A stretch of 64,000 nucleotides of DNA, from the NCBI GenBank assembly GCA_963744935.1, contig CAVUVM010000004.1, positions 682,001 through 746,000 on the forward strand, read 5' to 3'. The position numbers and the translations under genes are program-made. The notes below the pieces were generated by a model. That model was not told the DNA's origin, searched no databases, and worked only from the letters and a program-made list of their open reading frames with translations. This stretch comes from Bog-473 sp963744935. GTDB taxonomy: Bacteria > Actinomycetota > Acidimicrobiia > Acidimicrobiales > RAAP-2. Shown in pieces: positions 9,455 through 17,875 of this stretch. Within the stretch, counting starts at the first letter, position 1, and the number at the start of each line of letters is the position of its first letter.

Positions 9455-10696
9455 TCAGTGAGTCGGCTCCGTCCCCGCTTTCACCAGCGGAGCGCAGATC
9501 GTCGTGCCGCCGTGGAGGACCACGAACTTGCCGTTCTTGATGCCCATTTCGAAGTAGCAGCTGTTGTTGGGCGGCTCACCCTTCACGAAATGCAGCGGCG
9601 GCGCGAGCCCGCCCAGCGTCTCACCCGAGGGCAGCCCGTAGAGCCCCTTGAGGATGAGGGCCGGGGTGATCGGTGCCGCCGAGGTGGCTTTGGCAGCCTG
9701 AACGGCGGCCTGCAGAAGAGCTCCATCGGACCACGACTGCAGGACGATCTCACCGAAGTTCGGACCAGTGGGCACTGCTGGCGCATATTTGTCGAGTGCT
9801 GCGTACATCGTCGCTGTCGCAGAGTTGTGGACGAACCAGAGGTAATCCGACTGGGTATCGATGTTGCCGTTGAAGGCCGGGATGGCGAGCCAGGCGATGG
9901 CGACCGTCCCGTCGCTCGAGAGTTGGCGTGGGGTGTAATCCTGAGCCGCGCAGTCCTGGACGACGTGCTCGACGATCGAGGAGGCGTCGCCAATGGTCAT
10001 CGCGGTCGCACCAGACTGCTTCGCCGCCAGGCACTGGGCCGTGTAATTGGGAGCAGCGAACCCGATCCCGGCCGTGTACACGTACTTGATGCCGTAGTGC
10101 GACGCCACCTGCTCGCCCTGGTGAACAGATTCGGCGCAGATGCTCACTTCCACGCAGTAGAGCGCGGCGAACTTCTTCACACCGGCGTCCTTGGCGACGA
10201 TGGCGCCGACCGAATTCGTGTAGTTGAAGGTGGCCCCGGCCGGAAAGAAGTCAGAGTTCTGCCAGCCCGAATCTGTCTCCTGCCCGCCCAGTACGGGCAC
10301 GTTCGCCGCTTTGGCCACCGAGGCGAAGGACGGGTCCTCGTCGCTGTTGTCGAAGAGGGCAACGGCGTGGTCCTGGTTGATCGCCGTTTGCGCGTTTGCC
10401 AAAGCCTTGGCCGCGCTGTAGCCGTCGTCGAGGATGACGAGGTGCACCTGGTGCCCCTCGAGGCCACCGTGGCTGTTGACCCAGGACGCCCACGCCTGCA
10501 TCGTGGAGGACGTCTGGCTGATCGACGATGCCTCCGGACCCGTACAGCTGCACAGATCGGCGATCGTCACCGCGCTCGAGGAGTCGCTGGCTCCTGCTCC
10601 CGCCGGTACGGCCGTCGACACGGCCACCCAAAGAGTGCCTGCGACCACCAATGACGCCGCAACCAGCGCCACCGTCTTCCTCACGCGTCCGAGCAC
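9455..10696 (-). CDS. branched-chain-amino-acid-type ABC transporter substrate-binding protein
   Basis: A second LivJ-like binding protein, about 413 residues. I start it at the GTG at 10696 because a GGGGGAG ribosome-binding site precedes it and the product then opens with a clean signal sequence (basic LGRVRK, then a hydrophobic stretch ending AVPAGAGA). The mature part has the ligand-fold landmarks SWVNSHGGLEGHQVHLVILDD and AINQDHAVALFDNSDED. It is divergent from the fused Liv permease gene that begins at 11035, and this head-to-head layout suggests that it feeds that transporter. Confidence 0.85.
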   Translation of the reverse strand: MLGRVRKTVALVAASLVVAGTLWVAVSTAVPAGAGASDSSSAVTIADLCSCTGPEASSISQTSSTMQAWASWVNSHGGLEGHQVHLVILDDGYSAAKALANAQTAINQDHAVALFDNSDEDPSFASVAKAANVPVLGGQETDSGWQNSDFFPAGATFNYTNSVGAIVAKDAGVKKFAALYCVEVSICAESVHQGEQVASHYGIKYVYTAGIGFAAPNYTAQCLAAKQSGATAMTIGDASSIVEHVVQDCAAQDYTPRQLSSDGTVAIAWLAIPAFNGNIDTQSDYLWFVHNSATATMYAALDKYAPAVPTGPNFGEIVLQSWSDGALLQAAVQAAKATSAAPITPALILKGLYGLPSGETLGGLAPPLHFVKGEPPNNSCYFEMGIKNGKFVVLHGGTTICAPLVKAGTEPTH

Positions 10697-11034
10697 GTGC
10701 ACTCCCCCCTGGGCTCCCGGCCCCGTCGGGACGGTGCCTTGGCGCCGTCCTTTCTGTGTCCCCGCTCGGGCTCCCGTTTGGGGATTGTGATACTGCTGCG
10801 GCGGACTATATCCACCCGCTCCATGACGCGTGGGGTCGGCGGTCCGCCCGTCCGTGCCGCCCACCCCACGCCAAGCGAGTGGCGCGGTCGAACACAATCG
10901 AGTACGTCTACGTCGTGTACGGGGAGATGGACAGCTCAAGGGGGGACGCGAGCATGGGCAAGCTGCGCACGAACTGCATCGGCATTCGGTGTGGCGATGT
11001 GCGCCCTGGCATCGCCCACGCGGAGCGCTGACCC
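10697..11034. other. divergent intergenic region between binding-protein and liv permease genes
   Basis: These 338 bases separate two genes transcribed away from each other, so both promoters should lie here. The only strong structure is the long inverted repeat at 10827-10870. I see no convincing small gene. Confidence 0.6.
10827..10870. repeat. 15-bp inverted repeat in the divergent liv control region
   Basis: The arms at 10827-10841 (GCGTGGGGTCGGCGG) and 10856-10870 pair at 14 of 15 positions around a 14-base loop. There is no T-run, and it lies between divergent genes, so an operator or an mRNA leader hairpin is more likely than a terminator. Confidence 0.5.
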
Positions 11035-13224
11035 GTGCAGGACTTTCTGCCCTTCATCGTCATTGGCGTCGCCACCGGGGCCGTGTACGGCCTGGCCGGA
11101 GTCGGCTTGGTGCTCGCCTACAAGACCTCGGGCATATTCAACTTTGCCTACGGGGCGATTGCGGCTCTCACCGTATTCGTCTTCTACTGGCTGCACGACG
11201 AGCACGGCTGGCCGTGGGGCCTGGCGGCGGCTGTATGCGTCCTGGTCCTCGGCCCAGCCGAGGGGCTGCTGATGGAACTCCTCGGACGGGCGCTCGAGCA
11301 AGTGGGTGCGACGCTCAAGGTCGTCGCGACGGTGGGCCTCCTGCTCATCGTGTTGGGCGTCGGTGAGCTGTGGTACGGGAACAACGAAGTGAATTTCCCG
11401 CAGTTCCTGCCCAGTTCGACGGTGCCCATCCTCGGTGTGAACGTCGGCTGGGACCAGATCACGGTCACGATCATCTCGGTCATCGCAACCGCTGTCCTCT
11501 ACTACTTCTTCCGCTACGTCCGGATGGGATTCGCCATGCGCGGCGTCGTCGACAACCCCGACCTCCTGTCGATGACCGGCGAGAACCCGATACGGGTGCG
11601 ACGCTGGTCCTGGGTCATCAGCATGACGTTCTGCTCCATGGCGGGACTGCTGCTCGCCCCCGGGCTGAGCCTGAATGCCGTGATCATCTCGACACTCGTC
11701 GTCTACGCGTTCGGGGCAGCAGCGATCGGCTACTTCTCCAACCTTCCACTGACCTTCGTCGGTGGTCTCTTCGTCGGCATCGCGGGGTCGCTGGCCACCA
11801 AGTACGCCGTCTCGATCAGCTGGCTGAGCGGGTTGCCTCCGGCGATCCCGTTCATCGTTCTCTTCGTCGCCCTGGTCGTCACGCCCAAGGCACGGCTCGT
11901 CGAGCGCCGCGTGGTGACGACGCTCCCTGTTCGCAAGGCGTGGTACGCGCCCTGGACGGTGCGGCTTGCCACGTTCGCCGTGGCACTGGTCGCGCTGTGC
12001 CTCGTCCCGAACTTGGTGGGCGACAACCTGGCGATATGGGCGAGCTTCCTGGCGGACGCGATTCTGCTGCTGTCGCTCGGCTTGCTCGTGCGTGTCTCCG
12101 GTCAGATCTCGCTCTGCCACCTTGCGTTCGCGGCCGTCGGTGCCGCAGCGTTCGCGCATTTCGCGGACAGCTATCACATGCCGTGGCTGCTCGCCCTGGT
12201 GTTGGCCATGTTGGTCGCGCTGCCCGTCGGGGCCATCGTGTCGATCCCCGCCATCAGGCTGTCCGGCTTGTTCCTGGCGCTCGCAACGCTGGGTTTTGGC
12301 ATCCTCCTGCAGTACCTCTTCTATTCCACGAACCTGATGTTCGGGCTGACGACGGCGGGAATCCCGGCTCCGCGTCCGGAGGTGAGCGTCTTCGGTCTGT
12401 CGCTGGCGTCGGACAGAGGCTTCTACTACGTGCTGCTGCTCGCGGCTGTCCTGAGCACGATCCTGATCATGGCGATCCAGCACGGAAGGATGGGTCGCCT
12501 CCTCGGCGCACTGGCGGACTCGCCGGTGGCGCTCGAGACCCAGGGCGCGACGACCAATGTCATCAAAGTCTTGATCTTTTGCATCTCGGCCGCGTTCGCA
12601 AGCCTCGCCGGTGCGCTCATCGCGATCGAGTTCCACTACGCCGTCGGGAGCAACTACGACCCGTTCGAGTCTCTCGTCTACGTGGCACTGGTCGTCATCG
12701 CCATCGGAGCCGAGCCGTGGTACGCACTCATCGCGGCCCTGGGCGTGTCGATCATCCCGGGCTACGTCACGGCGAACAACGTCACCACCTACCTCCAGAT
12801 CCTCTTCGGCGTGCTGGCGGCAGCCTTTGCTGTCTTTGCGAGCAGGACTGCGACCGTGCCGCTGAAGGTTCGCCAAATCCTCGATCGCATCGGCGGCCGC
12901 GAACCCGAGGACACTGTGACCGAGGAACAGGTACGTCACGCGGTGGAGCAGGCGGCCGCCTCGGAGGAGGACGCCGTGCGCCGGGACACGCAGCTCACGG
13001 TGGCAATGGCGGCCCGTGAGCGCGGGGGTGTCGGGCTCGACGTCCGGCAACTGTCCGTTCGCTTCGGCGGCATCGCGGCGGTGGAGGATGTGAGCCTCGA
13101 GCGCGCCGATGGCGTGCATCACAGGTTTGGTGGGTCCCAACGGAGCGGGCAAGACGACGACGTTCAACGCGTGCTCGGGCTTGGTAAAGCCGACGGACGG
13201 CCACGTCGTGTTGCACGGGCGTGA
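11035..13224 (+). CDS. fused branched-chain amino acid ABC transporter permease (LivH-LivM), running into the start of LivG
   Basis: The GTG-initiated protein fuses two permeases. Residues about 1-290 match LivH (ATGAVYGLAGVGLVLAYKTS at the N-terminus, then the RGVVDNPDLLSMTGENP loop). Residues about 305-605 match LivM (SLGLLVRVSGQISLCHLAFA and the cytoplasmic GRLLGALADSPVALETQGA loop). After a charged linker (about 610-660), residues about 667-692 are the first strands of a LivG ATPase (LDVRQLSVRFGGIAAVEDVS). At about 13095-13112 the ATPase continues in the next frame, and the last 35 or so residues here are out-of-frame. The gene is thus read as LivH-LivM-LivG interrupted by a one-base shift. 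Confidence 0.85.
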   Translation: MQDFLPFIVIGVATGAVYGLAGVGLVLAYKTSGIFNFAYGAIAALTVFVFYWLHDEHGWPWGLAAAVCVLVLGPAEGLLMELLGRALEQVGATLKVVATVGLLLIVLGVGELWYGNNEVNFPQFLPSSTVPILGVNVGWDQITVTIISVIATAVLYYFFRYVRMGFAMRGVVDNPDLLSMTGENPIRVRRWSWVISMTFCSMAGLLLAPGLSLNAVIISTLVVYAFGAAAIGYFSNLPLTFVGGLFVGIAGSLATKYAVSISWLSGLPPAIPFIVLFVALVVTPKARLVERRVVTTLPVRKAWYAPWTVRLATFAVALVALCLVPNLVGDNLAIWASFLADAILLLSLGLLVRVSGQISLCHLAFAAVGAAAFAHFADSYHMPWLLALVLAMLVALPVGAIVSIPAIRLSGLFLALATLGFGILLQYLFYSTNLMFGLTTAGIPAPRPEVSVFGLSLASDRGFYYVLLLAAVLSTILIMAIQHGRMGRLLGALADSPVALETQGATTNVIKVLIFCISAAFASLAGALIAIEFHYAVGSNYDPFESLVYVALVVIAIGAEPWYALIAALGVSIIPGYVTANNVTTYLQILFGVLAAAFAVFASRTATVPLKVRQILDRIGGREPEDTVTEEQVRHAVEQAAASEEDAVRRDTQLTVAMAARERGGVGLDVRQLSVRFGGIAAVEDVSLERADGVHHRFGGSQRSGQDDDVQRVLGLGKADGRPRRVARA

Positions 13225-13837
13225 TGTCACATCCCTTGGACCGGCCGGGCGGTCGCGGCTCGGCCTCGGTCGTTCGTTTCAGCGGGTCGAGCTGTTTTCG
13301 TCCCTCACCGTCAGGGAAAACGTGGCGCTGGGCCGGGAGGCATCGATGGCCGGAGCCAACCCGGTCCGTCAGCTGGTGGGTCGCGCGGCCCAACGTGTGG
13401 CCGTCCAACGGGCGGTCGAGGACGCGATCGAGCTCACCGGGATCGGTCCGCTGGCACACCTTCAGGCGGGGCTGCTCCCCGTGGGGCAACGCCGGATGGT
13501 CGAGCTGGCGCGCGTGCTCGCCGGACCATTCGACATGTTGCTCCTTGACGAGCCGTCCTCGGGCCTCGACAGTGCCGAGACGAGGCGCTTCGGCGAGATC
13601 CTGACCACGGCGGTGGCCGAACGCGGCCTTGGCATCTTGCTGGTCGAACACGACATGGCCCTGGTGCGCCAAGTCTGCCGGAACATCTACGTACTGGACT
13701 TCGGCCAGCTCATCTTCGAGGGTACTCCCGCCGAGATGCTGGCCAGCCCGGCGGTGCGGAGCGCGTATCTGGGCTCCGAGGGCGTCGGCGGACCACCCGG
13801 TGGTCCCGACCGGTCCGTGGGGGCACGCGGTGCTTGA
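13109..13837 (+). CDS. LivG-like branched-chain amino acid ABC transporter ATPase (N-terminus in the preceding frame)
   Basis: From the ATG at 13109 this frame encodes most of a LivG ATPase: Walker A GPNGAGKTTT within the first 18 residues, RLGLGRSFQ Q-loop region, a divergent signature LPVGQRR instead of LSGGQ, Walker B LLLDEPSSGLD and the H-loop EHDM. LivG proteins normally have about 25 more residues before Walker A; those residues are encoded in the upstream frame, ending near 13095. Removing one base near 13095-13112 joins the two into one protein of normal spacing. The stop overlaps the livF start. Confidence 0.85.
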   Translation: MACITGLVGPNGAGKTTTFNACSGLVKPTDGHVVLHGRDVTSLGPAGRSRLGLGRSFQRVELFSSLTVRENVALGREASMAGANPVRQLVGRAAQRVAVQRAVEDAIELTGIGPLAHLQAGLLPVGQRRMVELARVLAGPFDMLLLDEPSSGLDSAETRRFGEILTTAVAERGLGILLVEHDMALVRQVCRNIYVLDFGQLIFEGTPAEMLASPAVRSAYLGSEGVGGPPGGPDRSVGARGA

Positions 13838-14531
13838 GCTCGAGAAGCTGACGGCCGGGTACGGCGAGACCGTGGTCCTGCGCGATGTGACCATCTCGGT
13901 TCCCGACTCGAAGGTTGTCGCGCTCCTTGGTCCGAACGGTGCGGGCAAGACGACGACGCTGCGCACCGCGTCCGGGTTGATCAAGCCAACGGAGGGCCGC
14001 GTCCTGTTCGACGGAGAGGACGTCACGGGCAAGAAGCCCTACGCGCTGGCGCGTCGCGGGCTCTGCCACCTGCCGGAAGGGCACGGGATCTTCCCGTCCC
14101 TGACCGTCAAAGAGAACATAGTCTTGCAGTCACCCAAAGGGAGGGAGCAGGAAAGCCTCCACATTGCAGGGGACCGGTTCCCGGCGCTGGCGACGCGCCT
14201 CGGACAGCAGGCCGGGAGCCTCAGCGGCGGTGAACAGCAGATGCTCTCGCTCGTGAGGGCGTACCTGTCGAATCCCAAGATCGTGGTCGTCGACGAGGCG
14301 TCCCTCGGGCTGTCGCCGATACTCGTCGACCAGGTCTTCGAGGCACTGTCACAGATCGTGGCGGGCGGCACGTCCCTCTTGCTCGTCGAGCAGTACGTCA
14401 CGCGGGCACTCGAGCTCGCCGACAGCGTGTACCTCATGAACCGTGGCCAGATCGTCTTCTCGGGGTCTGCCACAGACCTCCGTGGCGAAGACGTGTTCGA
14501 GCGCTACCTGGGAATTGAGGTAAGCGGGTGA
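13830..14531 (+). CDS. LivF-like branched-chain amino acid ABC transporter ATPase
   Basis: A 233-residue ATPase starting at GTG 13830, overlapping the livG stop by eight bases. It opens with LELEKLTAGYG, has Walker A GPNGAGKTTT, the LivF-specific CHLPEGHGIFPSLTVKENI segment, signature LSGGEQQML, Walker B VVVDEASLGLSP and the H-loop EQYV, where glutamine-tyrosine replaces the usual histidine-aspartate context as in other LivF proteins. It hydrolyses ATP to drive the LivH-LivM channel, with binding proteins such as those at 7918-10696 as likely suppliers. Confidence 0.92.
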   Translation: MLELEKLTAGYGETVVLRDVTISVPDSKVVALLGPNGAGKTTTLRTASGLIKPTEGRVLFDGEDVTGKKPYALARRGLCHLPEGHGIFPSLTVKENIVLQSPKGREQESLHIAGDRFPALATRLGQQAGSLSGGEQQMLSLVRAYLSNPKIVVVDEASLGLSPILVDQVFEALSQIVAGGTSLLLVEQYVTRALELADSVYLMNRGQIVFSGSATDLRGEDVFERYLGIEVSG

Positions 14532-14558
14532 CCGTCACGGCGTAGGCTGAAGCACTGC

Positions 14559-14588
14559 ATGGACCGGAGCAATATGGACCGGAGCAAT
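14559..14588 (+). repeat. 15-bp perfect tandem duplication at a start codon
   Basis: ATGGACCGGAGCAAT occurs twice back to back. It duplicates the start codon and creates a ribosome-binding-like GGAG before the second ATG. Confidence 0.85.
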
Positions 14589-14891
14589 CTCGCGCTGGCG
14601 GCCAAATTGCTGGCGAAAGCGCACGACACCGCGTTCGAGGCCGAAGCTGCCGCGCTGGCCGAGAAGGCCTACGAGCTGGTGGCCCAGTTCCTCAACGGGG
14701 TCGAAGAGGATGAGTCGCGTCGTGGTGACGGGAGACGACGAGAGCGCCGGCTCTTCCGCGACCGGCGGACGCCACGCCGGCTGTTCGGGCGACAGCCATC
14801 GAGATCCCGAAGCGACCCCGAGGCGAGCTACCGACAGGATGGCGGCGAGATCGGGGGGCCAGGCGAGGGGGACGTCGACCTCAGGGCCTGA
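14574..14891 (+). CDS. small DUF2786-like protein
   Basis: About 105 residues. The first half (NLALAAKLLAKAHDTAFEAE, then ALAEKAYELVAQFL) is the alpha-helical pattern of DUF2786 domains, whose function is unknown. The second half is arginine-rich and low in complexity. The start codon region is an exact 15-base tandem duplication (14559-14573 and 14574-14588), giving two in-frame ATGs; the second has GGAG five bases upstream and is preferred. It follows livF by about 40 bases. Confidence 0.55.
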   Translation: MDRSNLALAAKLLAKAHDTAFEAEAAALAEKAYELVAQFLNGVEEDESRRGDGRRRERRLFRDRRTPRRLFGRQPSRSRSDPEASYRQDGGEIGGPGEGDVDLRA

Positions 14892-14928
14892 GCACGGTCG
14901 TGGCGGCAACGCCCGACCCTCGAGGGCC

Positions 14929-15459
14929 TCAGCGGAGCCAGTCGTCGACGGATGCCTGCTGCGTCTTGTACTTCGTCACGAGTTGCGATTGCAGATTCCG
15001 CAGTCGGGCTTCCGCGTCTTCCCAGCGCCGGGTCACCGCTGCCAGCTCGACCTCGAGGTCCGCGACGAGTGGGGCGAGCTCGGTCGGAGTGGAGATGTCC
15101 GCCCGCGCCAGCCTTTTGTGCAGGCCAAGCAGCCCATCTGCCTCGCCCTCGATCAGCTGCTCCGCCGAGTTCATCGTCGCCGGGGCGTCGGGAGACAGCG
15201 ACCACCCGCCTCCGAGAGACGCGGATGCCAGCGTCTCGGGCAAAGAACCCACAACGGACGCGAAACTCGCACCCGGGTTGTCCATGGCCTCTCGCAGAAC
15301 GCGCACGTCCACGGACAGCACGTGCCGCGCATACGCCAACAGCACGGCGGCATGCGCCAGTTCGTCCCGCCAGGCCCGGATCCGGTCGACCGGCACGTCC
15401 GCACCGGCCGCTGCTGTCGAGTCGAGCAACCGGTCGATGTCCTCCACTGTCACCGCCAC
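14929..15459 (-). CDS. hypothetical alpha-helical protein
   Basis: 176 residues beginning at GTG 15459. I do not recognise the family. The sequence is almost entirely predicted helix, with a long amphipathic C-terminal helix (VADLEVELAAVTRRWEDAEA followed by RLRNLQSQLVTKYKTQQ) that could form a coiled coil. There is no signal peptide or membrane segment. It is divergent from the glycosyltransferase gene and has no clear ribosome-binding site, so a leaderless transcript is possible. Confidence 0.6.
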   Translation of the reverse strand: MAVTVEDIDRLLDSTAAAGADVPVDRIRAWRDELAHAAVLLAYARHVLSVDVRVLREAMDNPGASFASVVGSLPETLASASLGGGWSLSPDAPATMNSAEQLIEGEADGLLGLHKRLARADISTPTELAPLVADLEVELAAVTRRWEDAEARLRNLQSQLVTKYKTQQASVDDWLR

Positions 15460-15501
15460 GGCACCACGCTAGCCCTTGCCACATCCGCGGAACGTCCCCC
15501 T

Positions 15502-15529
15502 GGATTCTTTGTCTCGGCGAGACGTTATG
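15502..15529 (+). promoter_or_regulatory. candidate flagellar-type promoter before the glycosyltransferase gene
   Basis: GGATTCT at 15502-15508, 14 bases, then CGTTATG at 15523-15529, with GAGA just before CGT. The spacing equals that of the five flagellar copies in this window. The GTG at 15536 lies 13 bases after the start of the second box, so the transcript could begin at or near the start codon. Confidence 0.5.
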
Positions 15530-15535
15530 GGGACC

Positions 15536-17866
15536 GTGGGGCACGACGACACATCCGCTCACCGCCCGACGGTGACTGTTGTCATTCCGGCCTGGAACGC
15601 CTGGGCGCACACCCGCCGTTGCCTCGACGCGCTTCGGCCCACGCTTGGTCCCGGCGACCAGGTCGTGGTCATCGACAACGGCTCGCACGACGAAACGGCG
15701 CATGCACTCACTGCCTATCGATGGGTCGAGGTCATGACCAACGCAGAGAATCAAGGGTTCGCACGTGCCTGCAACCGCGGTGCTGCAGTTGCGCATGGTG
15801 AAGCCATCGTGTTCCTCAACAACGACACCGTCGTCGCAGAGGGGTGGCTCGACGAGTTGGTGGCCCCGCTCGCCCGATCCGACATCGGCGCAGTCGGCCC
15901 ACGGTCGGACAATGTGTCCGGCCACCAGGCGACCGCGGCCGTCAGATATTCGCCGGATGAGCCCGACGCGTTCCTCCGATCAGTTCGAGCCTGGCGCAAC
16001 CAGCACCGAGGTGAGACGACTCAGGTGCACCGCTTGGTCGGGTTCTGTTTGGCCGTGCGGCGGGACGCCTTCGTCCGCATCGGAGGCTTCGACGAGCGCT
16101 ACGCCATCGGCGGCTTCGAGGACGACGACCTGTGCGTGCGCCTCGAGCAGCTCGGGATGCGCTTACTGGTCTCGCACGGGTCGTTCGTGCACCACCATGG
16201 CCATGCGACGTTCGACGCGAACGATGTCGACTGGCGGCAGATACAGAAGGCCAACCGGCGACGTTTCATCGATGCATGGGGTAGCGAGGCCCTGCCGCGG
16301 GCTCCGCTGGTGAGTGCCTGCCTGATCGTCAAGGACGAGCAGGCGATGCTGCCGGACTGTCTCGAATCCTTGCGTGACCTCACGAGCGAGGTCGTCGTCT
16401 ATGACACCGGCTCGAGCGACGACACGGTCCAGATTGCCCGCGAGGCGGGAGCCCGGGTGATCGAGGGCCACTGGGAGAACTCGTTCGCACTGGCCCGCAA
16501 CGCGGCCCTGGCGCATGCGGCGGGCGAGTGGGTGCTGTCCATCGACGCCGACGAACGCCTACGGGCCGACCCCGAGGCCGTGCGCCGCCAACTGCTCGAT
16601 CGGGCTGCGGACGTCGAGGCATACCTCGTCGCCATCGAGAACCTTCACGGTGCCGGCAACCCGCGCTCGGTGCACAGTGCCATCAGGCTGTTCCGTCGTC
16701 GTTCCTGCGCCTGGGTGCACCGGCTCCACGAACAGGTCGTAGCGGCCGACGATCCTCGGCGTCCGCTCCGGACCACCTGCTTGTCCGGTGCGCGGATACT
16801 GCACCACGGCTACGAGGCGGACATCTTCGAGGCGCGTCACAAGAGCGAGCGCAACCTCCGCCTGGCCGAGGCTGCGCTCGGTGACAAGGAGCAGGCGCCT
16901 TCGTACGCACTGATGAACTACGGCCGCGCGCTGGAGTCTGCGGGGAGGAGCGAAGAGGCCGTCGAGCAGCTGTCGCGCGCCGCGGAGATCTCGAAGGACC
17001 CCATCACCCGACGACTGGCCGTCAACAACCTGGCCTACATCCTGGGCAGGATGGGGCGCTACGACGAGGCGCTCGACCAGGTGGCCGTGCTGCGGCAGCT
17101 CTCATGCTCGTCCGTGGCGGCCGACATCGCGGAAGGCCGCACCCGCTTGGCCATGGGTCAGACGAAGGAGGGACTCGCCCTCCTCGCTCACATTCCGTCC
17201 AATGCTCGCGACGACGACGGCATGGAGTACGCCCCCCACATGGTCGCCGCCATCCGGGGCGAAGCGCTGGCCTCGCTCGGTCGCTTCGGCGAGGCGGCCG
17301 AGGTCGTCCTCGAGGCCGTGCGCTCAGACGGGGTGCTCGAGGCAGACATCGGCGAGCTCGTGCGATGGCTACTCGGCGCCGGCCGCTCGCCGGCAGAGAT
17401 CGCGTCAGCCCTGAGCGAGTCGGACCTCGTCGCCATGTTGGGACGCGTGCTTCGCCAGCCTCCTCCCCTGGCCGACGTCCTGATCGAAGGCGCGTGGGCG
17501 CGCTTTCCGGACCGACTCGAGCCGCTCGCCGCCGCGGCCCGGATCGGGCCCGAGCTGCCCGTGGCGAGAGCGCTGCAGTGGTCGTCGCGTCTGCGGGCTC
17601 GCGGCCTCGCCCATGCCTGCCCGCTCGTGGCCATCGTTGCCGGCGACGCGGAACCTGCCGTCAGGATCAGGGCGGGAGCCGCCGCCTTCGGTGCATTCGG
17701 AGAGCGTGCGGTCATCGCCGGCGTCGAGGACGCGCTCGGCTCGCTCGATCCGGCTGCCCGCCGCGCCTCGCTGGCCGAGGTCGGCCGGCTGGCGCCGGGC
17801 CTTCCCGACGTGCTCGCCGGCTGCATCGCGGACGCGGTCTCCGATCGGACTCGCCGCGGTGCCTGA
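15536..17866 (+). CDS. tandem family 2 glycosyltransferase with TPR repeats, candidate flagellin glycosyltransferase
   Basis: With the GTG at 15536 the protein has 776 residues; an ATG at 15527 is an alternative but falls inside the proposed promoter. Residues about 11-245 are a first GT-A domain (VTVVIPAWNAW, VVIDNGSHDE, FLNNDT metal site, GGFEDDDLCVRLEQLGMRLL). Residues about 258-450 are a second GT-A domain of the family with short DxD motif (ACLIVKDEQAMLPDCLESL, VYDTGSSDDT, SIDADER). After this come TPR-like helices (YALMNYGRALESAGRSEEAV, NNLAYILGRMGRYDEALDQV) and an alanine-rich C-terminus. Such two-domain enzymes with TPRs often decorate surface proteins. The location 1 kb from flagellin and the shared promoter element suggest that flagellin is the acceptor; that is inference. 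Confidence 0.85.
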   Translation: MGHDDTSAHRPTVTVVIPAWNAWAHTRRCLDALRPTLGPGDQVVVIDNGSHDETAHALTAYRWVEVMTNAENQGFARACNRGAAVAHGEAIVFLNNDTVVAEGWLDELVAPLARSDIGAVGPRSDNVSGHQATAAVRYSPDEPDAFLRSVRAWRNQHRGETTQVHRLVGFCLAVRRDAFVRIGGFDERYAIGGFEDDDLCVRLEQLGMRLLVSHGSFVHHHGHATFDANDVDWRQIQKANRRRFIDAWGSEALPRAPLVSACLIVKDEQAMLPDCLESLRDLTSEVVVYDTGSSDDTVQIAREAGARVIEGHWENSFALARNAALAHAAGEWVLSIDADERLRADPEAVRRQLLDRAADVEAYLVAIENLHGAGNPRSVHSAIRLFRRRSCAWVHRLHEQVVAADDPRRPLRTTCLSGARILHHGYEADIFEARHKSERNLRLAEAALGDKEQAPSYALMNYGRALESAGRSEEAVEQLSRAAEISKDPITRRLAVNNLAYILGRMGRYDEALDQVAVLRQLSCSSVAADIAEGRTRLAMGQTKEGLALLAHIPSNARDDDGMEYAPHMVAAIRGEALASLGRFGEAAEVVLEAVRSDGVLEADIGELVRWLLGAGRSPAEIASALSESDLVAMLGRVLRQPPPLADVLIEGAWARFPDRLEPLAAAARIGPELPVARALQWSSRLRARGLAHACPLVAIVAGDAEPAVRIRAGAAAFGAFGERAVIAGVEDALGSLDPAARRASLAEVGRLAPGLPDVLAGCIADAVSDRTRRGA

Positions 17867-17875
17867 GGCGTCCGA

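Noticed and set aside
10936..13230. A very long open frame on the minus strand opposite the liv permease gene, and similar long antisense frames at 27274-29316, 36582-38201 and 39808-41832
   Set aside because: They are Arg/Asp/His-rich or low in hydrophobics, have no family motifs, and mirror well-identified genes on the plus strand. High GC content keeps such shadow frames open.
15476..15535. TTG start at 15476 for the glycosyltransferase
   Set aside because: It would lie upstream of the proposed promoter element and adds 20 residues with no family similarity.
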